A DNA stretch of 64,000 nt from Mycobacterium kubicae (GTDB taxonomy: Bacteria > Actinomycetota > Actinomycetes > Mycobacteriales > Mycobacteriaceae): the NCBI RefSeq assembly GCF_015689175.1, contig NZ_CP065047.1, forward strand, positions 5,704,001 to 5,768,000, written 5' to 3'. A program made the position numbers and the translations under genes. Of the stretch, positions 23,864 to 32,211 are shown one piece after another. How positions within the stretch are numbered: the first letter of the stretch is position 1; every line of letters starts with the position of its first letter. The notes below the pieces were generated by a model. That model searched no databases and was not told where the DNA came from. It saw only the letters and a list, made by a program, of their open reading frames with translations.

Positions 23864-26800
23864 GTGCCCGACATCCCTGCGCAGTATTTGCGGTCCGCTG
23901 ACGCACCGAGCCCGCGCACGCTGATCGACATCATCTACGACACCGCCGCCCGCTACCCCGACGCCGCGGCGATCGACGACGGCACGGTGCAGCTGACCTA
24001 CAGCGAATTGGTCGCCGACATGGAAGACAGCGTGGCCTGGCTGGCCGCGCGCGGGGTCGGCCGAGGAGACCGCATCGGGATCCGGATGCCGTCGGGCAGT
24101 TATTCGCTGTATGTGGCGATTCTGGCGGCGCTGGCCGCCGGTGCGGCGTATGTGCCGGTCGACGCCGACGATCCCGACGAGCGCGCCGAGTTGGTGTTCG
24201 GTGCGGCCAATGTCGTTGTGGTGATCACCGAAGAAGGACTTCGCCGTGGGCCCGGGTCTTCGCGCGGTTGGCGGGCCGGATCACCGATGGCCCGCGACGA
24301 CGCGTGGATCATCTTCACCTCAGGGTCGACCGGCACCCCCAAGGGAGTGGCCGTCAGCCACCGCAGCGCCGCCGCCTTCGTCGACGCCGAAGCGCGCCTG
24401 TTCCTGCAAGCCAGTCCGATCGGGCCCGGTGACCGGGTGTTGGCCGGCTTGTCGGTGGCTTTCGACGCCTCGTGTGAGGAGATGTGGCTGGCGTGGCGGC
24501 ACGGCGCGTGCCTGGTTCCCGCGCCGCGGTCCTTGGTGCGCAGCGGGATGGACCTGGGCCCTTGGTTGGTCACGCGCGACGTCACCGTGGTTTCGACGGT
24601 TCCGTCGCTGGCGGCACTGTGGCCTGCCGAAGCGCTGGAAGCGGTGCGGCTGCTCATCTTCGGCGGTGAAGCCTGCCCTGCCGAGCTTGCCGAGCGCCTC
24701 GCAGTGGACGGTCGAGAAGTATGGAACACCTACGGTCCCACCGAGGCGACGGTGGTCGCCTGCGCTGCCAAAATCGACGGCACCGGTCCGATCAGCATCG
24801 GCCTGCCCCTGGCCGGATGGGACCTCGCCGTCGTCGACGCCGACGGGGAGCCGGTCAGCTACGGCGAGATCGGTGAACTGGTGATCGGCGGAGTGGGGCT
24901 GGCCCGTTATCTGGACCAGGACAAGGACGCCGAAAAGTACGCGCCGCTGCCGACGCTGGGCTGGCGGCGGGCCTACCGCAGCGGTGACCTGGTTCGGCTG
25001 CAGCGCGACGGCCTGTTGTTCTGCGGTCGCAGCGACGACCAGGTCAAGGTCGGCGGGCGGCGTATCGAATTGGGTGAGGTGGATTCGGCGTTGGTCAACC
25101 TGCCCAAGGTCAGTGGCGGTGCGTGCACGGTTCGCCGCACCGCCACCGGCACCCCGGTGCTGGTCGGCTATGTGGTCAGCGCAGATCCGTCCTTCGACGT
25201 GAAGGTAGCGCGCAATGAACTGGCCGAGCACTTGCCCGCGGCATTGGTTCCGCGCCTGGTGCGGATCGATGAACTGCCCACCCGCACCTCCGGCAAGATC
25301 GACCGCGACGCGCTGCCCTGGCCGCCGCCGGGCCACAGCGACACCGAGGAGACGCCCCACCTCACCGGTACGACGGGCCGGCTGGCCGAGTTGTGGCGTG
25401 ACTTGCTCGGCACGCCGGTCGCCGGCGCGGAAGCCGACTTCTTCGAACTCGGCGGCGGTTCGCTGGCCGCCGCGCAACTCGTCGCCGGTCTACGGCGTCG
25501 ATATCCCCAGCTCACAGTCGCCGACGTGTATGACCACCCGCGGCTCGGGTCGCTGGCCGGGTTTCTCGACGACCTCGAACCGCCGCCGCAGGTGACGACG
25601 CGAGATGTGCGTCCGACGCCCTGGCAGACGCAGGCGATTCAGGTGGTGCTGGCCGTGCCGCTCGCGACGCTGGCAGCGCTGCCATGGGTGACCTGGCTGG
25701 CGCTGGGCAACAACGTCGCGCGTGCCGTGCATGTGGTGACGTGGACGGTCTCGGTGCCGTGGTGGTTGGTGGCGGCGGCGTTCGTCCTCTTCGTCACACC
25801 GCTGGGCCGGATGGGCATCGCGGTGCTCTTCGCCCGGTTACTGCTGCGCGGGGTGCGCCCCGGCAGTTATCCCCGCGGCGGATCGGTGCACCTGCGAGTG
25901 TGGTTCGCCGAACGACTGGCGCACGCCAGCGGGGCGGAGAACCTGGCCGGTGCGCCATGGCTGGTCTACTACGCGCGCGCGCTCGGCGCCGACATCGGCG
26001 AAGGCGTCGACCTGCACTCGGTGCCGCCGGTGACCGGCATGCTGAGCATCGGGCATCGCAGCGCTGTCGAACCCGAAGTCGACCTGTGCGGACACTGGAT
26101 CGACGGGGACACCTTCCACCTCGGCGCGATCACCATCGGCAACGACGCGACCATCGGCAGCCGAACCGTGCTGCTACCCGGCGCCGTCGTCGGCAAGAAC
26201 GCCGACGTGGCACCCGGGTCCGGCGTGCTCGACAAGATCAAGAACGGGCAGTACTGGAAGGGCTCACCCGCGGTGAAGTCGGGTAAGGCTCGCCACCCCT
26301 GGCCGGACGAGCGCCCACCGAGCAGGGCCCATTGGGTGGCCGGGTACGGCCTGACGTCGCTGCTGCTCGCCGGACTGCCGCTGCTCGCGGCGGTCGCCGG
26401 TGTAACGGTGATCCTGGCTGCGGTGCACCGCACGCATACGCTCGGGCAGGCCGTACTACCGGCCCTGTTGTGGACACCGGCGGCAACGCTGGCCGCCCTG
26501 GCTGTTTACGCGGTGGCGACCGTGGCCTGTGTGCGTGTGCTCTCGATCGGCCTGCGCGAGGGTTACCACCCGGTGCGCAGCCGATCGGGCTGGCAGCTGT
26601 GGACGACCGAGCGGTTGATGGACGCCGCGCGCCAGTACCTCTTTCCGCTCTACGCCAGCCAGTTCACCCCGGTCTGGTTGCGCATCCTGGGCGCTACCGT
26701 CGGCCGTGGCACAGAGATCTCCACGGTGTTGCTCACTCCCAAATTCACAGTGATCGAAGACGGCGCATTCCTGGCCGACGACACCATGGTCGCGTCCTAT

Positions 26801-27769
26801 GAGCTCGGGGGCGGATGGATCTACGCGGCCCGCACGACCGTGGGCCGCCGTGCGTTCCTCGGCAACTCGGGCATCACCCAACCGGGCCGTCGTGTTCCCG
26901 ACGAAGGACTGGTCGCAGTGCTGTCGGCCACTCCGCCGAAAGCCAAACGCGGGTCGTCGTGGTTGGGCAGCCCACCCATGCGGCTGCGCAGGCGCCCCGC
27001 CGAGACCACGGAGGAGAGCACCTACGCTCCGCCGGCACGACTCAAGGCGGCGCGCGCCGCAGTCGAGATCTGCCGGGTCCTACCGGTGATGGTGACGGCG
27101 CTGATCGGTGTGGCGGTGTTGGGATCGTTGCAGGCGGTGGCCAACACGCACGGTATTTGGTGGGCCGCGTCGTGTGGCGGTGTGCTGCTCCTGGCCGCCG
27201 GCGCAGTCGCCGGGTTGACCACTATTGTCGCGAAATGGGTTCTGGTGCAGCGCATAGCACCCAGCGAGTTTCCGCTGTGGTCGTCGTTCGTGTGGCGCAA
27301 CGAACTGACCGATACCTTCGTGGAAACCGTTGCGGCGCCGTGGTTCGCCCGTGCTGCCAGCGGAACAGTGGTACTGAACCTATGGCTGCGCGGCCTGGGT
27401 GCCCACATCGGCCGCGGCGCCTGGTGTGAAAGCTATTGGCTGCCCGAGGCCGACCTTGTCACCCTGGGCGACGGCAGCACCGTCAACCGCGGCTGCGTGG
27501 TGCAGACGCATTTGTTCCACGATCGAATTATGAGGATGGACAACGTCGTGCTGGAATCCGGTGCGACGCTCGGCCCTCATTGCGTTGCACTGCCCGCCTC
27601 GCGCGTGGGTGCGGGTGCGGCTGTAGGCCCGGCGTCATTGGTGGTGCGCGGCGACGAGGTGCCGCCGTCGACGCGCTGGCAAGGCAACCCGATCCGACCT
27701 TGGGTTGCCCGCCGCCGCAAGGGCGCTCGCACCAGTGATGCCGCCGCCCTCGAAGGTCACGCGGCGTGA
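23864..27769 (+). CDS. Pls/PosA-type non-ribosomal peptide synthetase (epsilon-poly-lysine synthetase-like)
   Basis: 1301 residues from GTG at 23864. Residues about 20-490 are an adenylation domain (IIFTSGSTGTPKG, NTYGPTEATV, VKVGGRRIELGEVD, catalytic Lys near 477). A thiolation domain follows with the phosphopantetheine serine in LGGGSLAAAQ near 532. The C-terminal 700 residues have six membrane helices in three pairs interleaved with three hexapeptide/acyltransferase-like repeats; no condensation or thioesterase domain exists. This is the architecture of Pls. By alignment with GrsA my reading of the pocket code is D-A-E-S-I-G-T-V-V-K, close to the bacitracin lysine code DAESIGSVCK. Predicted product: a membrane-assembled short isopeptide homopolymer. 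Confidence 0.88.
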   Translation: MPDIPAQYLRSADAPSPRTLIDIIYDTAARYPDAAAIDDGTVQLTYSELVADMEDSVAWLAARGVGRGDRIGIRMPSGSYSLYVAILAALAAGAAYVPVDADDPDERAELVFGAANVVVVITEEGLRRGPGSSRGWRAGSPMARDDAWIIFTSGSTGTPKGVAVSHRSAAAFVDAEARLFLQASPIGPGDRVLAGLSVAFDASCEEMWLAWRHGACLVPAPRSLVRSGMDLGPWLVTRDVTVVSTVPSLAALWPAEALEAVRLLIFGGEACPAELAERLAVDGREVWNTYGPTEATVVACAAKIDGTGPISIGLPLAGWDLAVVDADGEPVSYGEIGELVIGGVGLARYLDQDKDAEKYAPLPTLGWRRAYRSGDLVRLQRDGLLFCGRSDDQVKVGGRRIELGEVDSALVNLPKVSGGACTVRRTATGTPVLVGYVVSADPSFDVKVARNELAEHLPAALVPRLVRIDELPTRTSGKIDRDALPWPPPGHSDTEETPHLTGTTGRLAELWRDLLGTPVAGAEADFFELGGGSLAAAQLVAGLRRRYPQLTVADVYDHPRLGSLAGFLDDLEPPPQVTTRDVRPTPWQTQAIQVVLAVPLATLAALPWVTWLALGNNVARAVHVVTWTVSVPWWLVAAAFVLFVTPLGRMGIAVLFARLLLRGVRPGSYPRGGSVHLRVWFAERLAHASGAENLAGAPWLVYYARALGADIGEGVDLHSVPPVTGMLSIGHRSAVEPEVDLCGHWIDGDTFHLGAITIGNDATIGSRTVLLPGAVVGKNADVAPGSGVLDKIKNGQYWKGSPAVKSGKARHPWPDERPPSRAHWVAGYGLTSLLLAGLPLLAAVAGVTVILAAVHRTHTLGQAVLPALLWTPAATLAALAVYAVATVACVRVLSIGLREGYHPVRSRSGWQLWTTERLMDAARQYLFPLYASQFTPVWLRILGATVGRGTEISTVLLTPKFTVIEDGAFLADDTMVASYELGGGWIYAARTTVGRRAFLGNSGITQPGRRVPDEGLVAVLSATPPKAKRGSSWLGSPPMRLRRRPAETTEESTYAPPARLKAARAAVEICRVLPVMVTALIGVAVLGSLQAVANTHGIWWAASCGGVLLLAAGAVAGLTTIVAKWVLVQRIAPSEFPLWSSFVWRNELTDTFVETVAAPWFARAASGTVVLNLWLRGLGAHIGRGAWCESYWLPEADLVTLGDGSTVNRGCVVQTHLFHDRIMRMDNVVLESGATLGPHCVALPASRVGAGAAVGPASLVVRGDEVPPSTRWQGNPIRPWVARRRKGARTSDAAALEGHAA

Positions 27770-29079
27770 AGGATTCCGCGGCGAACACTCCGGTGATCGA
27801 CCCTTACCTGCCCAAGAACGGCAACTTCGGCTACCGCGTGTCCCGATACGAACTCGAGTTGGAGTACCAGGTCGGCGCCAACCGGCTATCCGGGATTGCG
27901 ACCATCACCGCTGTCACCGTCACCGAGCTGCAGTCGTTCACCCTCGACCTCTCCCCTGCCCTGTCGGTACGCAAGGTGTCGGTCAACGGCGAGCCGGCCG
28001 GTCAATTCTCCTGCCGTGGCGGCAAATTGCGAGTGAAGATGGCGACCAAGCTGGCGACCGGGGCGGCGATGACCGTCGTGGTCCGTTACGGCGGTGCACC
28101 GAAACCGATCCGTTCACTGTGGGGTGACGTCGGATTCGAGGAACTGACCGACGGCGCGCTCGTCGCAGGTCAGCCCAACGGCGCCGCCTCCTGGTTTCCC
28201 TGCGACGACCATCCCCGCGCCAAGGCAGCCTTTCGCCTGCAGGTCAGCTCCGAAAATGCCTATCGCGTGATCGCCAACGGGAAGCTGGTGTCGCGCCGGG
28301 CGCGAGCGGGTCACACGGTGTGGACCTACGAGCAACCCGAACCCACGTCGACCTACCTGATCACTGTGCAGATCGGCCGCTATGAGACCACTCGGCTGGC
28401 CCGCACCCCGGTGCCGATCGCAGCGGCCTTGCCTGAACGCCTGCGCAGCGAGTTCGACCATGACTTCGCCCGGCAACCACAGATGATGCAGTTGTTCATC
28501 GATTTGTTCGGCCCCTATCCACTGTCCACTGGCTACACCGTGGTTGTGACCGACGACGCGTTGGAGATACCGCTTGAGGCACAAGGTATTTCGATTTTCG
28601 GCGCCAACCACTGCGACGGCACCGGCGACAGCGAGCGACTGATCGCTCACGAACTGGCGCATCAGTGGTTCGGCAACTCGGTGACGGCGCGCCGCTGGCG
28701 CGATATCTGGCTGCACGAGGGATTCGCCTGCTACGCGGAGTGGTTATGGTCCGAACACGGCGGCGGTTCCAGCGCCGACGAACTCGCCGACCACTACCAC
28801 CGGCAACTGCAAGACCAGCCGCAAGACCTACTCCTGACCGATCCAGGTCCAGAGGATATGTTCGACGACCGCGTGTACAAGCGGGGCGCCCTGACCCTGC
28901 ATGCCTTGCGCACACGCCTAGGCGACGTCAAATTCTTTGCACTACTTCAAGATTGGACGAAGCGCTATCAACATGGGACCGCGGTTACCGAGGACTTCAC
29001 CGGCTTGGCGGCGAGCTATTCCGATGAGCCGCTGCGGCCGTTATGGCAGGAGTGGCTGTACTCGACCGAATTGCCCTGA
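27766..29079 (+). CDS. M1-family zinc metallopeptidase, Pld-like by context
   Basis: 437 residues from GTG at 27766, overlapping the NRPS stop by 4 bases (GTGA). The gluzincin motif is intact: His295-Glu-x-x-His299 (HELAHQW), 18 residues, then Glu318 in WLHEGFACY. The usual GAMEN exopeptidase motif is replaced by LEAQG, and the helical C-terminal domain of full-size aminopeptidase N (about 850 residues) is absent. No signal peptide is seen. In Streptomyces, enzymes degrading epsilon-poly-lysine are zinc aminopeptidases; tight coupling to a Pls-like gene suggests a trimming, length-control or self-resistance role. Confidence 0.9.
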   Translation: MKDSAANTPVIDPYLPKNGNFGYRVSRYELELEYQVGANRLSGIATITAVTVTELQSFTLDLSPALSVRKVSVNGEPAGQFSCRGGKLRVKMATKLATGAAMTVVVRYGGAPKPIRSLWGDVGFEELTDGALVAGQPNGAASWFPCDDHPRAKAAFRLQVSSENAYRVIANGKLVSRRARAGHTVWTYEQPEPTSTYLITVQIGRYETTRLARTPVPIAAALPERLRSEFDHDFARQPQMMQLFIDLFGPYPLSTGYTVVVTDDALEIPLEAQGISIFGANHCDGTGDSERLIAHELAHQWFGNSVTARRWRDIWLHEGFACYAEWLWSEHGGGSSADELADHYHRQLQDQPQDLLLTDPGPEDMFDDRVYKRGALTLHALRTRLGDVKFFALLQDWTKRYQHGTAVTEDFTGLAASYSDEPLRPLWQEWLYSTELP

Positions 29080-29083
29080 CCGG

Positions 29084-29350
29084 TTATCCGCCGCCGGCGC
29101 CGCCACCGCCGCCGGCACCACCACCGGCACCGCCGCCGCCACCGGGGTCACCGGTACCGCCTTGGTCTGGTGCGATTACCACGCCCGTGGGCGGGGACGC
29201 AGGGGCTGACGGGCTCGGCACCGTCGGCGGGGCAGTGGGATCCGCGACCGACCGCTGGGTGCCTCCCAGCAGAACCGCGAGGAGGAACAGTATCGCAGCT
29301 CCTAGCAGTGCGAAGGCTCGGCCAATGTCGCGTATGATTTCGCGGATCAT
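29084..29350 (-). CDS. Small membrane protein with Gly-rich tail
   Basis: 88 residues from the ATG at 29350, chosen for its GGAGGA ribosome site. The N-terminus MIREIIRDIGRAFALLGAA leads into a single hydrophobic helix (ILFLLAVLL). A Pro/Ala/Thr-rich linker follows and the last 25 residues are almost pure Gly with Ala. Topology suggests an anchored protein with an extended low-complexity tail outside. Its stop faces the M1 peptidase stop 5 bases away. Function unknown. Confidence 0.68.
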   Translation of the reverse strand: MIREIIRDIGRAFALLGAAILFLLAVLLGGTQRSVADPTAPPTVPSPSAPASPPTGVVIAPDQGGTGDPGGGGGAGGGAGGGGGAGGG

Positions 29351-29426
29351 CGAATCCTCCGCCCTGATAGGGGATTTCGCTTGTAGCGACCCCATACCCT
29401 CGATCAGGGGGAAGCAAACACCGGAT

Positions 29427-29825
29427 TTACAGATTGGCCAGATCGTCGGGGACGTCGACGGCGTGTTCTTGCAGTGTCTCGAGCGGCACCACCTCGAGCG
29501 TGCGCTCGTGGGTGGAAGCAAGCACCACCGGCGCAGCACAACCGTCGCGGTGGGCGCGTAGCCAATTCACGGCGGTCACGCACCAACGATCTCCGGGGAG
29601 CAGGCCGGGGAATCGGTACTCGGGAACCGGTGTCGAGAGGTCGTTGCCGATGGAGCGCTGGTGTTCGAGGAACTCGGCGGTGACCACAGCGCAGATCGTG
29701 TGCCAGCCGAGGTCCTCGGGGCCGGTCGAGCAACAGCCATCAAGGTAAAACCCGGTTACTGGCTCGGTGCCGCACGGTTCCAAGGCGCCGCCCAGCACAT
29801 TGCGATCAGGCTGGCGATCAGGCAT
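29427..29825 (-). CDS. DUF2237 family protein
   Basis: 132 residues from the ATG at 29825. The start NVLGGALEPCGTEPVTGFYL and the blocks DGCCSTGPEDLG, GNDLSTPVPEYRFPGL and PGDRWC are the conserved core of DUF2237, a small family with invariant cysteines. Function unknown; metal binding is plausible from the conserved Cys-Cys pair, as inference. It lies in a run of small genes between the M1 peptidase and the PE protein. Confidence 0.87.
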   Translation of the reverse strand: MPDRQPDRNVLGGALEPCGTEPVTGFYLDGCCSTGPEDLGWHTICAVVTAEFLEHQRSIGNDLSTPVPEYRFPGLLPGDRWCVTAVNWLRAHRDGCAAPVVLASTHERTLEVVPLETLQEHAVDVPDDLANL

Positions 29826-29884
29826 GTGCCTAGTATCGCGCGTTCGGCTGGGAAAAGAGCGGTAAAGCGTTGCCTGAACCGCGT

Positions 29885-30211
29885 CTATCCGGCAGCCCGA
29901 TGAAAGCCGACGCCGAGCAGGGCTCCGGCCGCAGTGGCGTCGGCGTCCGCGTACTTTTGGGCGATCTCGGTGATGGCCGATCCCGCGCGCAGCAGCTCTT
30001 CCTGAGCGGCCTTGTTCAGGGCGAGCAGTTGGGCGGCTTCGGTGGTGAAGGCTAAGACAGCCTGTGCCGAAACTTCCTCCGCACCGGCCGGCATGAGCGA
30101 GGTCAGGGCCGTCGATGCGGTCACTCCTGACTGGATTCCCTGGGCGGCGTTGTCGGCAATGCGCGAGCCGATGTGGGCAGCCTCGGAATCGATCGTCATG
30201 GACTGCAGCAT
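29885..30211 (-). CDS. Orphan PE-domain protein, PE35-like
   Basis: 108 residues from the ATG at 30211 behind GGAGG. The sequence pattern (AAHIGSRIADNAAQG, then LMPAGAEEVSAQAVLAF, then LNKAAQEELLRAG) follows PE35 of the ESX-1 locus: a two-helix PE domain with no long C-terminal extension. The segment KYADADA supplies the YxxxD type VII secretion signal after helix 2. PE proteins normally pair with a PPE protein encoded beside them; no PPE gene or ESX component lies nearby. It may pair with a partner elsewhere. Confidence 0.78.
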   Translation of the reverse strand: MLQSMTIDSEAAHIGSRIADNAAQGIQSGVTASTALTSLMPAGAEEVSAQAVLAFTTEAAQLLALNKAAQEELLRAGSAITEIAQKYADADATAAGALLGVGFHRAAG

Positions 30212-30252
30212 GTCCGCCTCCGCTCATTCGGCATCACTGTCAGATGCAATAG

Positions 30253-30290
30253 TAGCAATAGGACACTATCTGCTAGATCACTAATTAGTG
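30253..30290. promoter_or_regulatory. Two dyads between the PE gene and the DUF6941 gene
   Basis: CACTAATTAGTG (30279-30290) is a perfect 12-bp palindrome. Just left of it, TAGCA-ATAG (30253-30261) and CTAT-c-TGCTA (30266-30275) form a second inverted repeat with one unpaired base. Both lie in a 135-bp AT-rich gap between divergent starts at 30211 and 30347, so they are placed to control either gene. Confidence 0.5.
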
Positions 30291-30346
30291 GCGGCGGCAG
30301 CGAGCAATCCGGCGCCCGTGGAAGCACCGCGGGGTAGGTTCAGCGC

Positions 30347-30739
30347 GTGATACTTACCGGTGCCTTCCTGGCAGATGCGGCCGCCGCGGTGGATAACAAG
30401 CTCAATGTGTCGGGCGGCGTGGTGTCCCGGTTCATGGTGGGCCCCGACCGGCTGGCGCGCTTCGTGCTGGTAGTCCTCACTCAGGCCGAACCGGGAAACA
30501 CCGATCGAAGCGTCCACCTTCAAATGCGCCCGCCGTCCGATGACGAGCCGATAGAGCTGGACTTCCAGGTCCCGGAGGCGGCCGTGGCGGAGTTCCCCGG
30601 GTTTGCCTTCTTCGAGCTGCAACTGAGGCTGCCGGTCGACGGTCGCTGGGTCCTGGTCGTCACCGGCGGGGCCGGAGCGATCTCGCTGCCGGTACTGGTA
30701 AGTGCGATGGCGCCGCCCGGGCCTTCGTTCGGTCTCTAG
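30347..30739 (+). CDS. DUF6941-like small protein
   Basis: 130 residues from GTG at 30347. It opens MILTGAFLADAAAAVDNKLNV, then SGGVVSRFMVGPDRLARFVL, and ends LPVDGRWVLVVTGGAG followed by a Pro-rich tail. It is clearly paralogous to the protein starting at 36494: both share AVDNKL, the GG-V-SR block, VGPDR-ARF-LVVLTQ and LPVDGRWVLVVTGGAG. Predicted all-beta, cytoplasmic, no catalytic motif. Divergent from the PE gene. Function unknown. Confidence 0.82.
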   Translation: MILTGAFLADAAAAVDNKLNVSGGVVSRFMVGPDRLARFVLVVLTQAEPGNTDRSVHLQMRPPSDDEPIELDFQVPEAAVAEFPGFAFFELQLRLPVDGRWVLVVTGGAGAISLPVLVSAMAPPGPSFGL

Positions 30740-30748
30740 ATCAATTCG

Positions 30749-31720
30749 TCACGCCAGCGCCGGGAGCACGGTGTCGGTGAGCAGGTGCACCGACTTCCAC
30801 GCCTCCTCGACCGGCATGCCGCCGACCAACGGGTGCATGACGAGGGGGCCGTACTGATCTGCGCCGCGGAGTTCGGCGATGAGCTGGTCGGGGGTCACGA
30901 ACCGGTAGCGTCCCGATGCCCGAACCTCGTCGAGCGTTTGCACTCCGGGCAGATGCATCAAGGAACGGCCCTGCGCCGACCAACCGCCGTAAGTGATCGC
31001 CTCCCACAAGATGTAGTCGCCGAGTTCGGCCCAGGCCTGCTCCGGATCCTCGTGCAGATAGATCATTCCGCGGTTGCTCGGGCCGGGCATCAGCACGAAC
31101 GGCTGGACGCCGGCCTCGGCGCACAGCTGGCGGTAGTAGTCGGCGATGTCGGGCAGGTGGTCGGCCAGGCTGAGTGGCAAGCCGAACCGTGCAGCCCGGC
31201 GCGCGGTCGCGCGGACCCCGCCGCCGATGTACAGCGGCGGGTGCGGGCGGGTCCACGTCCCGGTACACACGCCGGCGTCCGCGTCCGCGCCCGACCAGAC
31301 CGACAGCATCCTGGCCACCAGCTCATCCATCAGCGGGCCGCGCTCGGCGTATTCCACACCCATCAGCTCGAATTCGACGGTGCGGTACCCGAGTCCCACG
31401 GTGGTGTGCAGCCGGCCGTGACTCATGTTGTCGACCAGCGCGATGTCTTCGGCCAACCGGACGGGATGCCATAACGGACCCAACGCACAGTCCACGCTGG
31501 CGATCAGCGTCGACGTACGGGCCAAGAACATCGACGCGGCCATGATCGGGTTGCAGCTCCACCCGTGCCCGGTGGCGTGGTGCTCGTCCACACTGACCGT
31601 GGTGATGCCTCGGGATTCGCCCCATTGCGCCATCTCCAGCGCGGCGCCGATCAGTTTGCTCTGCGTACGCGGATCACCTTCAGGCGAGCCAAAATTGAAT
31701 CGCAATACCGTCAGGATCAT
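30749..31720 (-). CDS. LLM-class (luciferase-like) flavin/F420-dependent oxidoreductase
   Basis: 323 residues. Features of the luciferase-like TIM barrel: LRFNFGSPEGD at the start, VSVDEHHATG near 45, GPLWHPVRLAEDIALVD near 82 and GRLHTTVGLGYR near 100. Such enzymes use F420 or FMN; mycobacterial members are often F420-dependent, but the cofactor cannot be told by eye. Last gene of a five-gene operon; its start overlaps the VOC-protein stop by 4 bases. Likely oxidises or reduces an intermediate in that pathway. Confidence 0.9.
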   Translation of the reverse strand: MILTVLRFNFGSPEGDPRTQSKLIGAALEMAQWGESRGITTVSVDEHHATGHGWSCNPIMAASMFLARTSTLIASVDCALGPLWHPVRLAEDIALVDNMSHGRLHTTVGLGYRTVEFELMGVEYAERGPLMDELVARMLSVWSGADADAGVCTGTWTRPHPPLYIGGGVRATARRAARFGLPLSLADHLPDIADYYRQLCAEAGVQPFVLMPGPSNRGMIYLHEDPEQAWAELGDYILWEAITYGGWSAQGRSLMHLPGVQTLDEVRASGRYRFVTPDQLIAELRGADQYGPLVMHPLVGGMPVEEAWKSVHLLTDTVLPALA

Positions 31721-32199
31721 GTTCGCCTACCGATCGCGGGCTGGGTTTGCAGGAACGCGGAGAAGTCGGGAAACATTGAGCGATCGACGATCTCGATCCG
31801 GGTGCCGGAGTCATCGGTGTAGTAAGCGAACAGCGCCGGGTCCGGTCCGGCGAAGTCCGCGGTCAGTTCGAAGGAGAAGCCGTTACCCTCCAGCGCGCGT
31901 GCGGTGTCGACGAGGTTGTCGGTGAAGTACCCGAGATGGTGAATCGCGTTGCCTGGCTTTGCGGTCCACGGTGTCCCGGGTATCTCTTGGAGCAATTCCA
32001 GATGCAGGCTTTGCAGTGAGTAGACGAAACTGGTGGTGAGCTGCGTTGTCTCGTTGGCGGTGCGGAAGGGCAGCGTATAGCTCTGCACGGTGGTCCACTC
32101 GTATCCGGCCAGCGCGCTCAAGCGAGCCATGGCGGCTTCGATATCGGGTACCACGATGCCGGTGTGATAGAGGTCTTCGGGTCGCAGCGGAAATGTCAT
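31717..32199 (-). CDS. VOC-superfamily (glyoxalase/dioxygenase fold) protein
   Basis: 160 residues. The opening LYHTGIVVPDIEAAMARLS supplies a metal-ligand His, HLELLQ near 70 and AIHHLGYFTDNL near 90 supply further ligands, and GTRIEIVD near 140 the terminal Glu. This is the two-module VOC fold of isomerases, epimerases and ring-cleaving enzymes. It sits between SDR and LLM genes in an operon, 12 bases after the SDR stop, suggesting a lactonase, isomerase or binding role for a lipid or aromatic intermediate. Confidence 0.87.
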   Translation of the reverse strand: MTFPLRPEDLYHTGIVVPDIEAAMARLSALAGYEWTTVQSYTLPFRTANETTQLTTSFVYSLQSLHLELLQEIPGTPWTAKPGNAIHHLGYFTDNLVDTARALEGNGFSFELTADFAGPDPALFAYYTDDSGTRIEIVDRSMFPDFSAFLQTQPAIGRRT

Positions 32200-32211
32200 G
32201 GCGGTGTCCTT

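Noticed and set aside
24320..25477. A 385-codon minus-strand frame inside the NRPS gene
   Set aside because: Antisense shadow of the adenylation domain; no ribosome site or recognisable motif.
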